Shown: positions 1 to 6,243, numbered from the stretch's first letter. The stretch: DNA of 7,729 nucleotides from Ekhidna sp. (GCA_013214445.1 JABSPG010000182.1:1-7729), one strand, 5' to 3'. Made by a program: numbers and translations. The notes: generated from the sequence alone by a model not told the origin.

Positions 1-432
1 AAGGTACTTCATAGTTAAAAGGTACTGTGCCCAATTTTGGAAGACGGCCCCATTACCGCCATAGGTTATCAGCTCTTCTGGATGCTGAGCTACTGCAGAA
101 TCTAGATTATTCTGGATCATTAGCATAATAGAGGCGGCCTGAATTGATTGACTTGGATAATCTTCAATTGCTCTAGCATGCATTTTGTATGTAGGTCTAA
201 ATCTGTACATATAGATTCGACCATACTCGTTCAGTTCTTCTAGAAATTCGGAGATGAGCTCCTGATGCCACTCTTTTGGGAAGTATCGGAGAGCATTTCG
301 AATAGCTAGTTTCTTTTCTTCGGAGGAGAGAATTTCCTTACGTTTAGGAGCTCTGTTGACTCCTTCCTTTAGGTTTCTTTTTGCTGGAAGTTTTGTGGGT
401 ATTCCTAGTAGTATTTGATCTTTGAAGTCCAT
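1..432 (-). CDS. hutU: Urocanate hydratase (urocanase), N-terminal 144 residues, cut by window edge
   Basis: Urocanase adds water to urocanate to give imidazolonepropionate, the second step of histidine degradation; it is a cytosolic enzyme with tightly bound NAD+. Translating from the ATG at 432 gives an uninterrupted 144-residue N-terminus that leaves the window still open. Residues 124-134 (YGGNGAVFQNW) match the urocanase 'YGG.G...NW' segment near the start of the family's conserved core. The region before it (1-115) looks like the N-terminal extension of the long urocanase form I associate with Bacteroidota (about 660 residues against about 555 in Pseudomonas); that length comparison is from memory. 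The start is firm because an in-frame TAG directly precedes the ATG. It lies 10 bp after the hutH stop with no clear Shine-Dalgarno, so co-transcription and coupled translation with hutH are likely. The active-site Cys/Arg region lies outside the window. Confidence 0.92.
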   Translation of the reverse strand, partial: MDFKDQILLGIPTKLPAKRNLKEGVNRAPKRKEILSSEEKKLAIRNALRYFPKEWHQELISEFLEELNEYGRIYMYRFRPTYKMHARAIEDYPSQSIQAASIMLMIQNNLDSAVAQHPEELITYGGNGAVFQNWAQYLLTMKYL

Positions 433-442
433 CTAGTTCAAA

Positions 443-2026
443 TTAGCATTCATTGAAGTCAGTATTGAATTCCATTTCTTGTTCGAGAAGGCTCGTCACT
501 TTTAACTCACTGATAATATTCATGAGTTCTTTATTCTTAATCATGCTTATTGCCGTCTCCATGAATTCATGCATAATTCCATCTTTCGCAAGGTGTGGGA
601 TTCTTGATCTAACATGCTCATGCACAGCCTGCATTAGCGAACTTGAACGCAGCGGCCGATGGAAATCCAATGCTTGTGCAGCACAAAAGACCTCAACTCC
701 AATGATTTTTTCAACATTTTCAACTACCCGCAGCGTCTTTCTAGATCCTATAGAACCCATGCTAACGTGATCTTCTTGACCGAGGGATGTCGGTATGCTA
801 TCGGCACTGGCAGGAAAGCACAGGCCTTTGTTTTCGCTAGCAAGTGCTGCGGTCGTGTATTGAGGAATCATAAAGCCTGAATTAGTTCCGGTTTCTTTTA
901 ATAGCAGCTTGGGTACCCCTGGTGTGTCCCCTTCCAGTGCGAGATAGATTCTGCGGTCAGAAATATTGCCTACCTCGGCAGCTGCCAGACAGGCATAATC
1001 TATAGGCAAGGCAAGTGGTTGACCATGGAAATTGCCTCCACTTATGGTATGCTCTTCATTGAATACAATTGGATTGTCGGTGACGGAATTCATCTCGACT
1101 TCCAGTGATTCTTTCAAATGCAACCAAGCGTTGCGGGAAGCTCCATGGACTTGCGGTATGCAACGTAGTGAGTATGGGTCTTGCACACGTGCACAATTTG
1201 CATGAGAATTAACTACTTCTGAACCATTCAGTAGTTGTCGCAGAAAGGCCGCAACATGCTGACTACCTTTATGCGGGCGAATGTTATGAAGTTCTTTGGA
1301 AAAGGGTTTTACAGAGGCGAGCAGACCTTCGATCATCATCGCGCCTGCAACGTCTGCATGGTTTAAGACATTTTGTAATTTTTCAACAATTAAAATTGCG
1401 TTTGCCGCAATAAACTGGGTTCCGTTTATTAGTCCTAATCCTTCCTTCGCACCTAAAACAATCGGATCTATTCCTGAAGAACTCATCCAATCAGCAGCTG
1501 AAAGCAGATTACCATGAATATAAACCTTGCCTAAACCAAGGAGAGGGAGGAAGAGATGAGAAAGTGGGGCCAAATCTCCAGAAGCACCTACTGAACCTTG
1601 TTCCGGAACTATAGGTATAATATCTTCCTCAATATGGAATATGATTCGCTCAATTGTCTTTAAGCGAACACCGGAAAATCCTTTAGCCAATGCATGAACC
1701 TTCAGAATCATCATCAGTTTTGAGACTTCTGCAGGAATGGAATCCCCAAGGCCTACAGCATGACTCATCAACAAGTTCTTTTGAAGGAGACTAGTTTCGT
1801 CCTTGGATATCTGTGTAGTACATAGCGGACCAAAGCCTGTGTTTATGCCATAGACTGCACGATCTCCACCAGCTATGTTCTCAACTGCGGTGGCACTTCT
1901 AGTAATCTTTGCCTTTGTTTCTGCACTGAGCTGTGCTCTTAACAAGCCTCTTGCAATAGCTAAGGCTTTACTTGCAGTAAGTTGATCCTGACCATACTGG
2001 AAAGTCGTAGTAGAAAGGAGTGCCAT
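443..2026 (-). CDS. hutH: Histidine ammonia-lyase (histidase)
   Basis: Histidase eliminates ammonia from L-histidine to give trans-urocanate, the committed step of histidine use as a carbon and nitrogen source; the family is a cytosolic homotetramer. The 527-residue protein spans the whole family length (usually about 500-510). The Ala-Ser-Gly triad that cyclises into the MIO electrophile is at 148-150 inside GSVGASGDLAPLSH. Other catalytic-site residues are present by family alignment: Tyr59 in YGINTGFG (59-66), His89 in LLMSHAVGLG, Asn201 in LINGTQ, Tyr285 and Arg288 in QDPYSLRC, Phe333 in GNFHG, and Glu418 in SLGQEDHVSMG. The HAL-specific His89 and Glu418 favour histidine over phenylalanine or tyrosine as substrate. 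The ATG at 2026 gives the normal N-terminus. A candidate promoter and operator-like palindrome lie just upstream, and hutU follows after 10 bp. I see no truncation or missing catalytic residue. Confidence 0.97.
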   Translation of the reverse strand: MALLSTTTFQYGQDQLTASKALAIARGLLRAQLSAETKAKITRSATAVENIAGGDRAVYGINTGFGPLCTTQISKDETSLLQKNLLMSHAVGLGDSIPAEVSKLMMILKVHALAKGFSGVRLKTIERIIFHIEEDIIPIVPEQGSVGASGDLAPLSHLFLPLLGLGKVYIHGNLLSAADWMSSSGIDPIVLGAKEGLGLINGTQFIAANAILIVEKLQNVLNHADVAGAMMIEGLLASVKPFSKELHNIRPHKGSQHVAAFLRQLLNGSEVVNSHANCARVQDPYSLRCIPQVHGASRNAWLHLKESLEVEMNSVTDNPIVFNEEHTISGGNFHGQPLALPIDYACLAAAEVGNISDRRIYLALEGDTPGVPKLLLKETGTNSGFMIPQYTTAALASENKGLCFPASADSIPTSLGQEDHVSMGSIGSRKTLRVVENVEKIIGVEVFCAAQALDFHRPLRSSSLMQAVHEHVRSRIPHLAKDGIMHEFMETAISMIKNKELMNIISELKVTSLLEQEMEFNTDFNEC

Positions 2027-2033
2027 AATAAAG

Positions 2034-2048
2034 TTGTTATGGCAACAA
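2034..2048. promoter_or_regulatory. Operator-like inverted repeat before hutH
   Basis: TTGTT, a 5-nt spacer, then AACAA form a perfect 5-bp inverted repeat 8 to 22 bases before the hutH start codon. It overlaps the last bases of the -7 box at 2046-2053 and the expected transcription start. That placement suits a repressor site, for example a histidine- or urocanate-responsive regulator. The arms are short and AT-rich, so chance occurrence is quite possible, and no regulator gene is visible nearby. Confidence 0.3.
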
Positions 2049-2053
2049 ATTTA
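2046..2053 (-). promoter_or_regulatory. Candidate hutH promoter, -7 box TAAATTTG
   Basis: On the minus strand the octamer TAAATTTG matches the Bacteroidota sigma-A -7 consensus TAnnTTTG at every defined base. It sits in the 43-bp gap between the small membrane protein gene and hutH, 19 bases before the ATG, implying a very short 5' UTR. No TTTG -33 element is found about 19-21 bases upstream, so this is either a promoter with a weak -33 element or a chance match in AT-rich DNA. Confidence 0.4.
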
Positions 2054-2069
2054 TGAATTGAGAAACAGT

Positions 2070-2291
2070 CTAGGCTCTTTTGTGAGGAAAATCCTCGTAG
2101 AAGTATTCTTCGAAGACCTTTTCTGAAGGCTTGCCGTCTTTTAGAATTCGGATTATCATCCAAACAAACAATGCATTTACTGTTATGAATAGGAAAAATA
2201 TCAGTGGAAAAGCAATATTCATCACAACGAATACGCAATAGACAAACAATACTGAGGAGGTTAAGGCGATGGGGAACTTTGTATCTTTCAT
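2070..2291 (-). CDS. Small two-helix membrane protein of unknown function
   Basis: A 73-residue protein with a hydrophobic stretch at about 5-47, broken near Pro29, that reads as two closely spaced transmembrane helices, followed by a charged, aromatic C-terminal tail (KDGKPSEKVFEEYFYEDFPHK). The tail's 'LKDGKPS...F...FYED' pattern resembles small uncharacterised membrane proteins I recall from Cytophagia and Flavobacteriia; I know of no function. The gene is supported by codon-consistent hydrophobicity and by a GAGG Shine-Dalgarno (2296-2299) a few bases before the ATG, one of the few clear ones in the window. It lies 60 bp after the deacetylase stop and 43 bp before hutH, on the same strand, so it may share their transcript. 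An overlapping longer frame (1960-2301) has no family-like sequence and was discarded. Confidence 0.75.
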   Translation of the reverse strand: MKDTKFPIALTSSVLFVYCVFVVMNIAFPLIFFLFITVNALFVWMIIRILKDGKPSEKVFEEYFYEDFPHKRA

Positions 2292-2351
2292 AGTACCTCA
2301 ACTATTAGAAGTTGGGATTGTTAGGAGTTTCATATTCGTTTTCTAAATCTT

Positions 2352-3254
2352 TTAGAAGAAGATCTCTTGCGCAAGTCGGTAAGTGTTTGAGTGAGCTTCT
2401 AAAATGTGTTTGATGTCTTCCGAATAGCCACCACCCATGGATATCACTATTGGGATATTGAAATCTTTTGCTGCTTGAATTACCGTACGATCTCGCTCTT
2501 TGCAGCCTTCAATGGTCAGACCTAGTCTTCCCAATTTGTCTGTAGCAAGTACATCTACACCTGATTGGAAGAAAATCATGTCAGGATCCACTTTTGCCAA
2601 TAGTGAGTTCAACGTCGACCTTAAAATTTTCAGGTACCTGTTGTCATCTGTGCCATCTTCCAAGGCGATATCCAGATCTGATTGCTCCTTTTGGAGTGGA
2701 TAGTTTTTTTCTCCATGCATGCTAAAAGTAAATACCCTAGTATCGTCTTTAAAGATTTCAGCAGTTCCGTTTCCTTGGTGGACATCTAAATCTACTACTA
2801 ATATTTTGGCAATCAATCTTCTAAGAATCATTTGTCTGGCTGCTATTGCAATATCGTTTAGTAAACAAAACCCTTCTGCACGATCGGTAAATGCATGATG
2901 CGTGCCTCCGGCAATGTTCATAGATATCCCGTACTGCAGTGCATATTCAGCACATTGAATGGTGCCTCCATTGATGGTGATCTCTCTTTCGACCAGCTCA
3001 TTCGTGATTGGGAAGCCGCTTCTCCTTTCTTCTTGTCGTGTAAAATCAAGCTCCTTTAGTTTTTTCCAGTAAGATTCCTTATGAACAGAAAGGACTTCTT
3101 CCACAGTCAATTGTCTAGGATTGAAGAGGTTAGTTTGATCGATTGTTCCTTCATGCTGTAATTGCCTAGGGAGTAGATCGTACTTCTCCATTGGGAATCT
3201 ATGGCCAGCAGGCAAGGGGTGATTATAGATGGGTGACCAAGCGATCTTCAACAT
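2352..3254 (-). CDS. Class IV (HDAC11-like) zinc-dependent histone deacetylase family protein
   Basis: A member of the arginase/deacetylase fold family that hydrolyses N-acyl groups from lysine or small acylated amines using zinc. Counting from the preferred start, the 300 residues include the His-His pair at 119-120 (GGTHHAF), zinc ligands Asp157 and His159 in DLDVHQGNG, zinc ligand Asp234 in QSGVDVL, and the transition-state Tyr277 in MGGGYS, so the active site is complete. The compact length and the opening 'WSPIYNHPLP.GHRFPM.KY' motif fit class IV rather than AcuC-type proteins. The frame stays open to 3323, but the ATG at 3254 starts exactly at the family N-terminus and leaves room for a divergent promoter, so I chose it. 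There is no signal peptide; it is probably cytosolic. Its substrate is unknown: a protein acetyl-lysine or an acylated amine are both possible. It lies upstream of the small membrane gene and hutHU on the same strand. Confidence 0.92.
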   Translation of the reverse strand: MLKIAWSPIYNHPLPAGHRFPMEKYDLLPRQLQHEGTIDQTNLFNPRQLTVEEVLSVHKESYWKKLKELDFTRQEERRSGFPITNELVEREITINGGTIQCAEYALQYGISMNIAGGTHHAFTDRAEGFCLLNDIAIAARQMILRRLIAKILVVDLDVHQGNGTAEIFKDDTRVFTFSMHGEKNYPLQKEQSDLDIALEDGTDDNRYLKILRSTLNSLLAKVDPDMIFFQSGVDVLATDKLGRLGLTIEGCKERDRTVIQAAKDFNIPIVISMGGGYSEDIKHILEAHSNTYRLAQEIFF

Positions 3255-3316
3255 ACACCATAAACCGATAATTATATCCAGTGTTTGCACTAAATTGTAA
3301 GTTAAAACATATCGAT
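3255..3316. promoter_or_regulatory. Divergent promoter region between deacetylase and SRPBCC genes
   Basis: These 62 bp separate two divergent starts and must hold the promoters for both unless transcripts begin inside the opposite gene. For the minus-strand gene the best -7 candidate is TATGTTTT (3304-3311, one mismatch to TAnnTTTG); for the plus-strand gene only a poor TAAATTGT (3291-3298) is seen. No matching -33 TTTG at good spacing was found for either. Neither start has a clear Shine-Dalgarno. The region assignment is firm; the boxes are weak. Confidence 0.4.
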
Positions 3317-4243
3317 ATGCCAAGTCTCAATATTGAAAGATCCATAGAAATAAGCGCCTCAAGTGATCAGGTCTATGCAGCAATAAACGATTTCAATAAA
3401 TGGATGATCTGGTCTCCTTGGCTAATATCCGAACCAGAAGCTCAAGTGGAGATTGCAGAAGATGGGAGATCATATTCTTGGAAGGGGAATAGAGTTGGGG
3501 AGGGAAATATGAAGATTAGAAGTGAAGAAAAGGGAAAATCCATTGATTTCGATTTGAACTTCTTGAAACCATGGAAGTCTTCGAGTAGTACCAGATTTGA
3601 GTTGTCCGATGTGGGAGAGGGAGTAACAAAGGCTACTTGGACTATGGATAGCTCTTTACCATTCTTTATGTTTTGGATGAAAAAGATGATGGCAGCCTTC
3701 GTGGGGGCAGATTATGAAAGGGGGCTGGACATGCTCAAATCCTTGGTTGAAAGTGGTGAAGTACATTCTAAATTGGACTTTGATGGTTTTGATGAGTATC
3801 AAGGTTGTGAATGGATCGGAATAAAGACCGAATGCACACTAGATGAAATTGGACCTCAGATGGAAAGGGATTTTTCAAGCATTGGTAACCATATTCAAGC
3901 TCATGCGGATCTTGCGTCCGGACCGGTTTTTACTATCTACCACAAGTGGGATATGGTTAAGAATATGGTATCTTATACAGCTGCGGTTCCTGTCAGGAAT
4001 AGACCTGCAGATTTACCATCCAATTTCACTTCTGGGACTATTCCTGCATGTAAAGTCTACAAAATTCGTCACACCGGACCTTACATGCATGTGGGTAACG
4101 CCTGGAGTACGGGCTATATGATGGCTAGAAACAAGGAGTTTAAGCAAATGAAGAAGATAGATCCTTTTGAGATTTACCTAAATGATCCGAAGGAAACTCC
4201 AGCGAAAGAGTTAATAACACTGCTTCACTTTCCCGTGAAGTAG
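3317..4243 (+). CDS. SRPBCC domain + GyrI-like (AraC effector-binding) domain fusion protein
   Basis: A 308-residue soluble protein with two ligand-binding folds. Residues about 3-145 are an SRPBCC/START-like domain: it opens with a 'IERSIEISAS.DQVYAAI.DF..W..WSPW' pattern and has the typical 'Y.WKGN.VGEGNM' strand pair and a C-terminal helix. Residues about 155-308 are a GyrI-like effector-binding domain of the kind found at the C-terminus of BmrR/Rob-type regulators, with 'SGPVFTIYHKWD', 'KIRHTGPYMHVGNAW' and the terminal 'ELITLLHFPV' strand. There is no DNA-binding domain, signal peptide or membrane segment, so it is probably a cytosolic small-molecule binder rather than a transcription factor. 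The reading frame stays open upstream to a GTG at 3281, but the ATG at 3317 begins the SRPBCC fold and was chosen. Its last 104 bp are antisense to the outer-membrane protein gene. The ligand cannot be told from sequence. Confidence 0.85.
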   Translation: MPSLNIERSIEISASSDQVYAAINDFNKWMIWSPWLISEPEAQVEIAEDGRSYSWKGNRVGEGNMKIRSEEKGKSIDFDLNFLKPWKSSSSTRFELSDVGEGVTKATWTMDSSLPFFMFWMKKMMAAFVGADYERGLDMLKSLVESGEVHSKLDFDGFDEYQGCEWIGIKTECTLDEIGPQMERDFSSIGNHIQAHADLASGPVFTIYHKWDMVKNMVSYTAAVPVRNRPADLPSNFTSGTIPACKVYKIRHTGPYMHVGNAWSTGYMMARNKEFKQMKKIDPFEIYLNDPKETPAKELITLLHFPVK

Positions 4244-6107
4244 TTAGTTCAAACCAACCACTCGCGGCTTTCTTAGCTGTGGTCCTTGCATTTGGAAACA
4301 AGGAGATACCAAAGTCGAAAGTGTTGATAACCAGACTTTCATTTCGTATCCTAATGCCTCCACCCAAAGAGTAGTACGTCTTATTGTAAGGGTTTTCGTT
4401 TCTGGTTTCTAGCGCATTCCCAATCCCCAGATTGCCATACGTTGAAAACCTGAACCCATAAAAGTACCATGGTTGGAATACCACATATTCAGTAGTTAGG
4501 GTTGCAATTCTATTACCTTCTATCTGTAGGCCTTCAATATTCCTTAGTCGGTTTTCAAAAGCTAGACTCTGCGATTGAGGTATGGATAGATTATCTCCGT
4601 TGAAGTAATGGATTCTTGTGAAAAACCGAGCATAGGCTTGCCCCACTTCAAGCAGTTTTGTGAAGTGTCTGGCGTCAAGCTGAAATACTTGATTTACTCT
4701 GATAGTCTGCCTGCTGAAGTACCCAGCCTCAAGATTTAAGAGCAAATAACCCCATTGGTTATTATATCCAGCGTAATTGGCTTGTATGCCTCGGTATACT
4801 TTCGGACCAAATTCTGTCCAGTCTCTTCCTAATAGGATAGAGTAGTTAAAACCGATTGGAATATCCTCAGTGATATTAAAAGCTTGTACATTTCTGGTTT
4901 TAAGGAAGTTTAGCTTACTGTAGGAGATTGCACCGATGAGTAAGTGATGGTCGTGATAAATGGTATTGCTATCAAGACTGACCTGTGGTCTTCTACTGAA
5001 GTTGTCATGCTGTAAACGAACAGCAGCATTAACTGTCCTTCGGTCTCCAATTAGAAAAGCTCGTCCGGCCCATAAGTCATAACTTTTTCTATCCAAGCGA
5101 AAATCCACTTCATATATCGAATCAGCGAATATTAGATCACTAATTGGCTGTACAAGTTCAAATCTTGCCTCGCCAAAATATTTGATGTTGGGAGTTAGGA
5201 AATCTCGTTTAAATACAATTCCATTACTTTTCCCTGTGTAGTTATTTGACGTATACACAGTGCCATCAATGAAGGAGTCTTTGATATTCCTTATGGTATA
5301 CTGAGCATCATAGCCATTTTTAGGTAGTTCTTCTCTAGAGTGTAGAAAACCTACACCAAACTCATTTCCAGTTCCCAGAATGTTTCGATTGACAAATCCA
5401 ATTCTGTAAGCTCCTTGCTCATCCGTGGTGAAGTCAGCAGACCAAGGAAATCGATCTTTTACAATAATGTTTGCCTTGACCGATTGCATGTCTTCAGGGT
5501 CAACGCTTAGAACGATCTTCACATCTTCAATGTATTTTAGCGATCGAATAATTCTTTCTGAATCGGCAAGTAAAAAAGAGTTTACAGGATCACCTTTCTC
5601 AAATAATAGGTGCTTCATGATCACTTGCTCTTCAGTGCTTTGATGGAGGTCATTCGACAGCTTTCCTATACTTGAACGTGCCTTTAGTGTAGTATCGTTT
5701 ACCGAACCTCCAAAGAGATCCACGGATGTGTACCTGATGCTAGTAATGGTCTTTCCCTCAAATCCCTCGAAAAAGGATTCACTTCTGATTGGATCATCGC
5801 TAGTGAAAGTATTTTGTTGTGGCTGACTGACAATCAACAAATCAAAGAGCTCTCTAGTAAACCGATTTTTTCTTGCTTTTTGATAAACTGAATCATAAAA
5901 GCCTGTGGATAGCGCGTATTTGTTATTTACGATACGATATCGAGTACCTCTTTCTATAATGAAGATTGTGTCGTTTTTAGGAATAAAGAGTGAATCAGAT
6001 ATCACTAAGATCTGATCATGCATCAATGCCACCGTGTCCGACTGAGCATAACTGCTAGCTGCAAATGCAATTAAGTATACGGTTAATACTGTCCTAAAAA
6101 AATGCAT
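4140..6107 (-). CDS. Omp85-like outer-membrane protein with POTRA domain and beta-barrel
   Basis: A 655-residue exported protein. Residues 1-21 form a signal peptide with an 'SYA|QS' type I cleavage site after Ala21. Residues 22-100 form a small N-terminal region rich in short strands (DTIFIIERGTRYRIV). Residues about 118-218 look like a POTRA domain: 'GKTITSIRY', a helical stretch, 'LLFEKGDPVNSF', 'SERIIRSLKYIEDVKIVL' and 'VKANIIVKDRFPW'. From about 230 to 640 alternating aromatic/polar strands read as a beta-barrel, opening with 'IGFVNRNILGTGNEFGVGF' and ending near 'LLTLSLEF'. This is the layout of the BamA/TamA/TPS superfamily, but with one POTRA it is not BamA itself; a TamA- or translocator-like role in outer-membrane insertion or transport is inferred. 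The ATG at 6107 has a strong Shine-Dalgarno (GGTGAGG) 7 bases upstream. The C-terminal 33 residues or so are encoded antisense to the SRPBCC gene. Confidence 0.82.
   Translation of the reverse strand: MHFFRTVLTVYLIAFAASSYAQSDTVALMHDQILVISDSLFIPKNDTIFIIERGTRYRIVNNKYALSTGFYDSVYQKARKNRFTRELFDLLIVSQPQQNTFTSDDPIRSESFFEGFEGKTITSIRYTSVDLFGGSVNDTTLKARSSIGKLSNDLHQSTEEQVIMKHLLFEKGDPVNSFLLADSERIIRSLKYIEDVKIVLSVDPEDMQSVKANIIVKDRFPWSADFTTDEQGAYRIGFVNRNILGTGNEFGVGFLHSREELPKNGYDAQYTIRNIKDSFIDGTVYTSNNYTGKSNGIVFKRDFLTPNIKYFGEARFELVQPISDLIFADSIYEVDFRLDRKSYDLWAGRAFLIGDRRTVNAAVRLQHDNFSRRPQVSLDSNTIYHDHHLLIGAISYSKLNFLKTRNVQAFNITEDIPIGFNYSILLGRDWTEFGPKVYRGIQANYAGYNNQWGYLLLNLEAGYFSRQTIRVNQVFQLDARHFTKLLEVGQAYARFFTRIHYFNGDNLSIPQSQSLAFENRLRNIEGLQIEGNRIATLTTEYVVFQPWYFYGFRFSTYGNLGIGNALETRNENPYNKTYYSLGGGIRIRNESLVINTFDFGISLFPNARTTAKKAASGWFELTTSRESEAVLLTLSLEFPSDHLGKSQKDLSSSFA
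4223..4240. terminator. Hairpin at the convergent gene ends
   Basis: CTTCAC and GTGAAG form a perfect 6-bp inverted repeat around a 6-nt loop (TTTCCC), ending immediately before the SRPBCC gene's TAG; a G-U and an A-U pair could extend the stem to 8 bp at 4221-4242. The placement suits a transcript end, but neither strand has a following run of U, and the sequence also codes for both proteins, so it may be a stabilising 3' hairpin, a weak terminator, or chance. Confidence 0.3.
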
Positions 6108-6113
6108 ATAAAT

Positions 6114-6120
6114 ACCTCAC
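6114..6120 (-). promoter_or_regulatory. Strong Shine-Dalgarno of the outer-membrane protein gene
   Basis: On the minus strand a GGTGAGG stretch ends about 6-7 bases before the ATG at 6107. It stands out because most other starts here (hutU, hutH, deacetylase, SRPBCC, padR) have none, as is usual in Bacteroidota, and it supports both this start codon and a high translation rate for the gene. Confidence 0.55.
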
Positions 6121-6129
6121 CAGCAAGTA

Positions 6130-6162
6130 TAAAAATAAGTGAGAATGAACCCCTTATTTTTA
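6130..6162. promoter_or_regulatory. 10-bp perfect inverted repeat, candidate PadR operator
   Basis: TAAAAATAAG (6130-6139) and CTTATTTTTA (6153-6162) are perfect inverted repeats separated by 13 bases. The repeat sits upstream of both divergent genes, where a terminator would make little sense, and PadR-family dimers often bind palindromes in their own promoter. A weak Bacteroidota-type promoter for padR can be drawn with TTTT at 6157-6160, a 19-base spacer and TACTTTTT at 6180-6187; the right arm of the repeat would then cover the -33 element. On the other strand the left arm contains TATTTTTA, a one-mismatch -7 box for the outer-membrane protein gene. The classic ATGT-spacer-ACAT PadR motif is not present. 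Low sequence complexity limits confidence. Confidence 0.35.
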
Positions 6163-6243
6163 AATGTTTTGATTTTATATACTTTTTATACAACTAATGA
6201 ATTACTTTCACGTATTGTACAACAAATAAATCATTTCATAAAA

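Noticed and set aside
453..1517. Several plus-strand frames opposite hutH
   Set aside because: They are antisense shadows of a strongly conserved enzyme, with no start context or recognisable sequence.
443..2026. The possibility that the lyase is a phenylalanine or tyrosine ammonia-lyase, or an aminomutase
   Set aside because: The HAL-type His89 and Glu418 are present and urocanase follows directly, so histidase is the best call.
1960..2301. A 113-codon minus-strand frame overlapping hutH and the small membrane gene
   Set aside because: It is out of frame with two better-supported genes and its composition (many Arg, Cys, Leu) shows no domain.
2299..2314. A CAACT/AGTTG hairpin between the deacetylase and the small membrane gene as a terminator
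   Set aside because: It has only five AT-rich pairs with no U-run, and it overlaps the Shine-Dalgarno of the next gene; chance is more likely.
2352..3254. The possibility that the deacetylase is HutG (formiminoglutamase), since both share the arginase/deacetylase fold
   Set aside because: It has deacetylase-type zinc ligands (Asp157, His159, Asp234) and the GGTHHAF and GGGY motifs, not the two-manganese arginase/HutG signature.
3281..3316. A GTG-initiated 12-residue extension of the SRPBCC protein
   Set aside because: The ATG at 3317 starts right at the SRPBCC fold, and the extension would use up much of the short divergent promoter region.
3255..3323. A 23-residue N-terminal extension of the deacetylase
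   Set aside because: The family begins at MLKIAWSP. The extension would overlap the start of the divergent gene and has no family-like sequence.
6139..6243. A 35-residue hydrophobic N-terminal extension of PadR from a GTG start
   Set aside because: PadR proteins of this type start at MKGT. The DNA is promoter-like and holds inverted repeats; the hydrophobic look comes from T-rich sequence.
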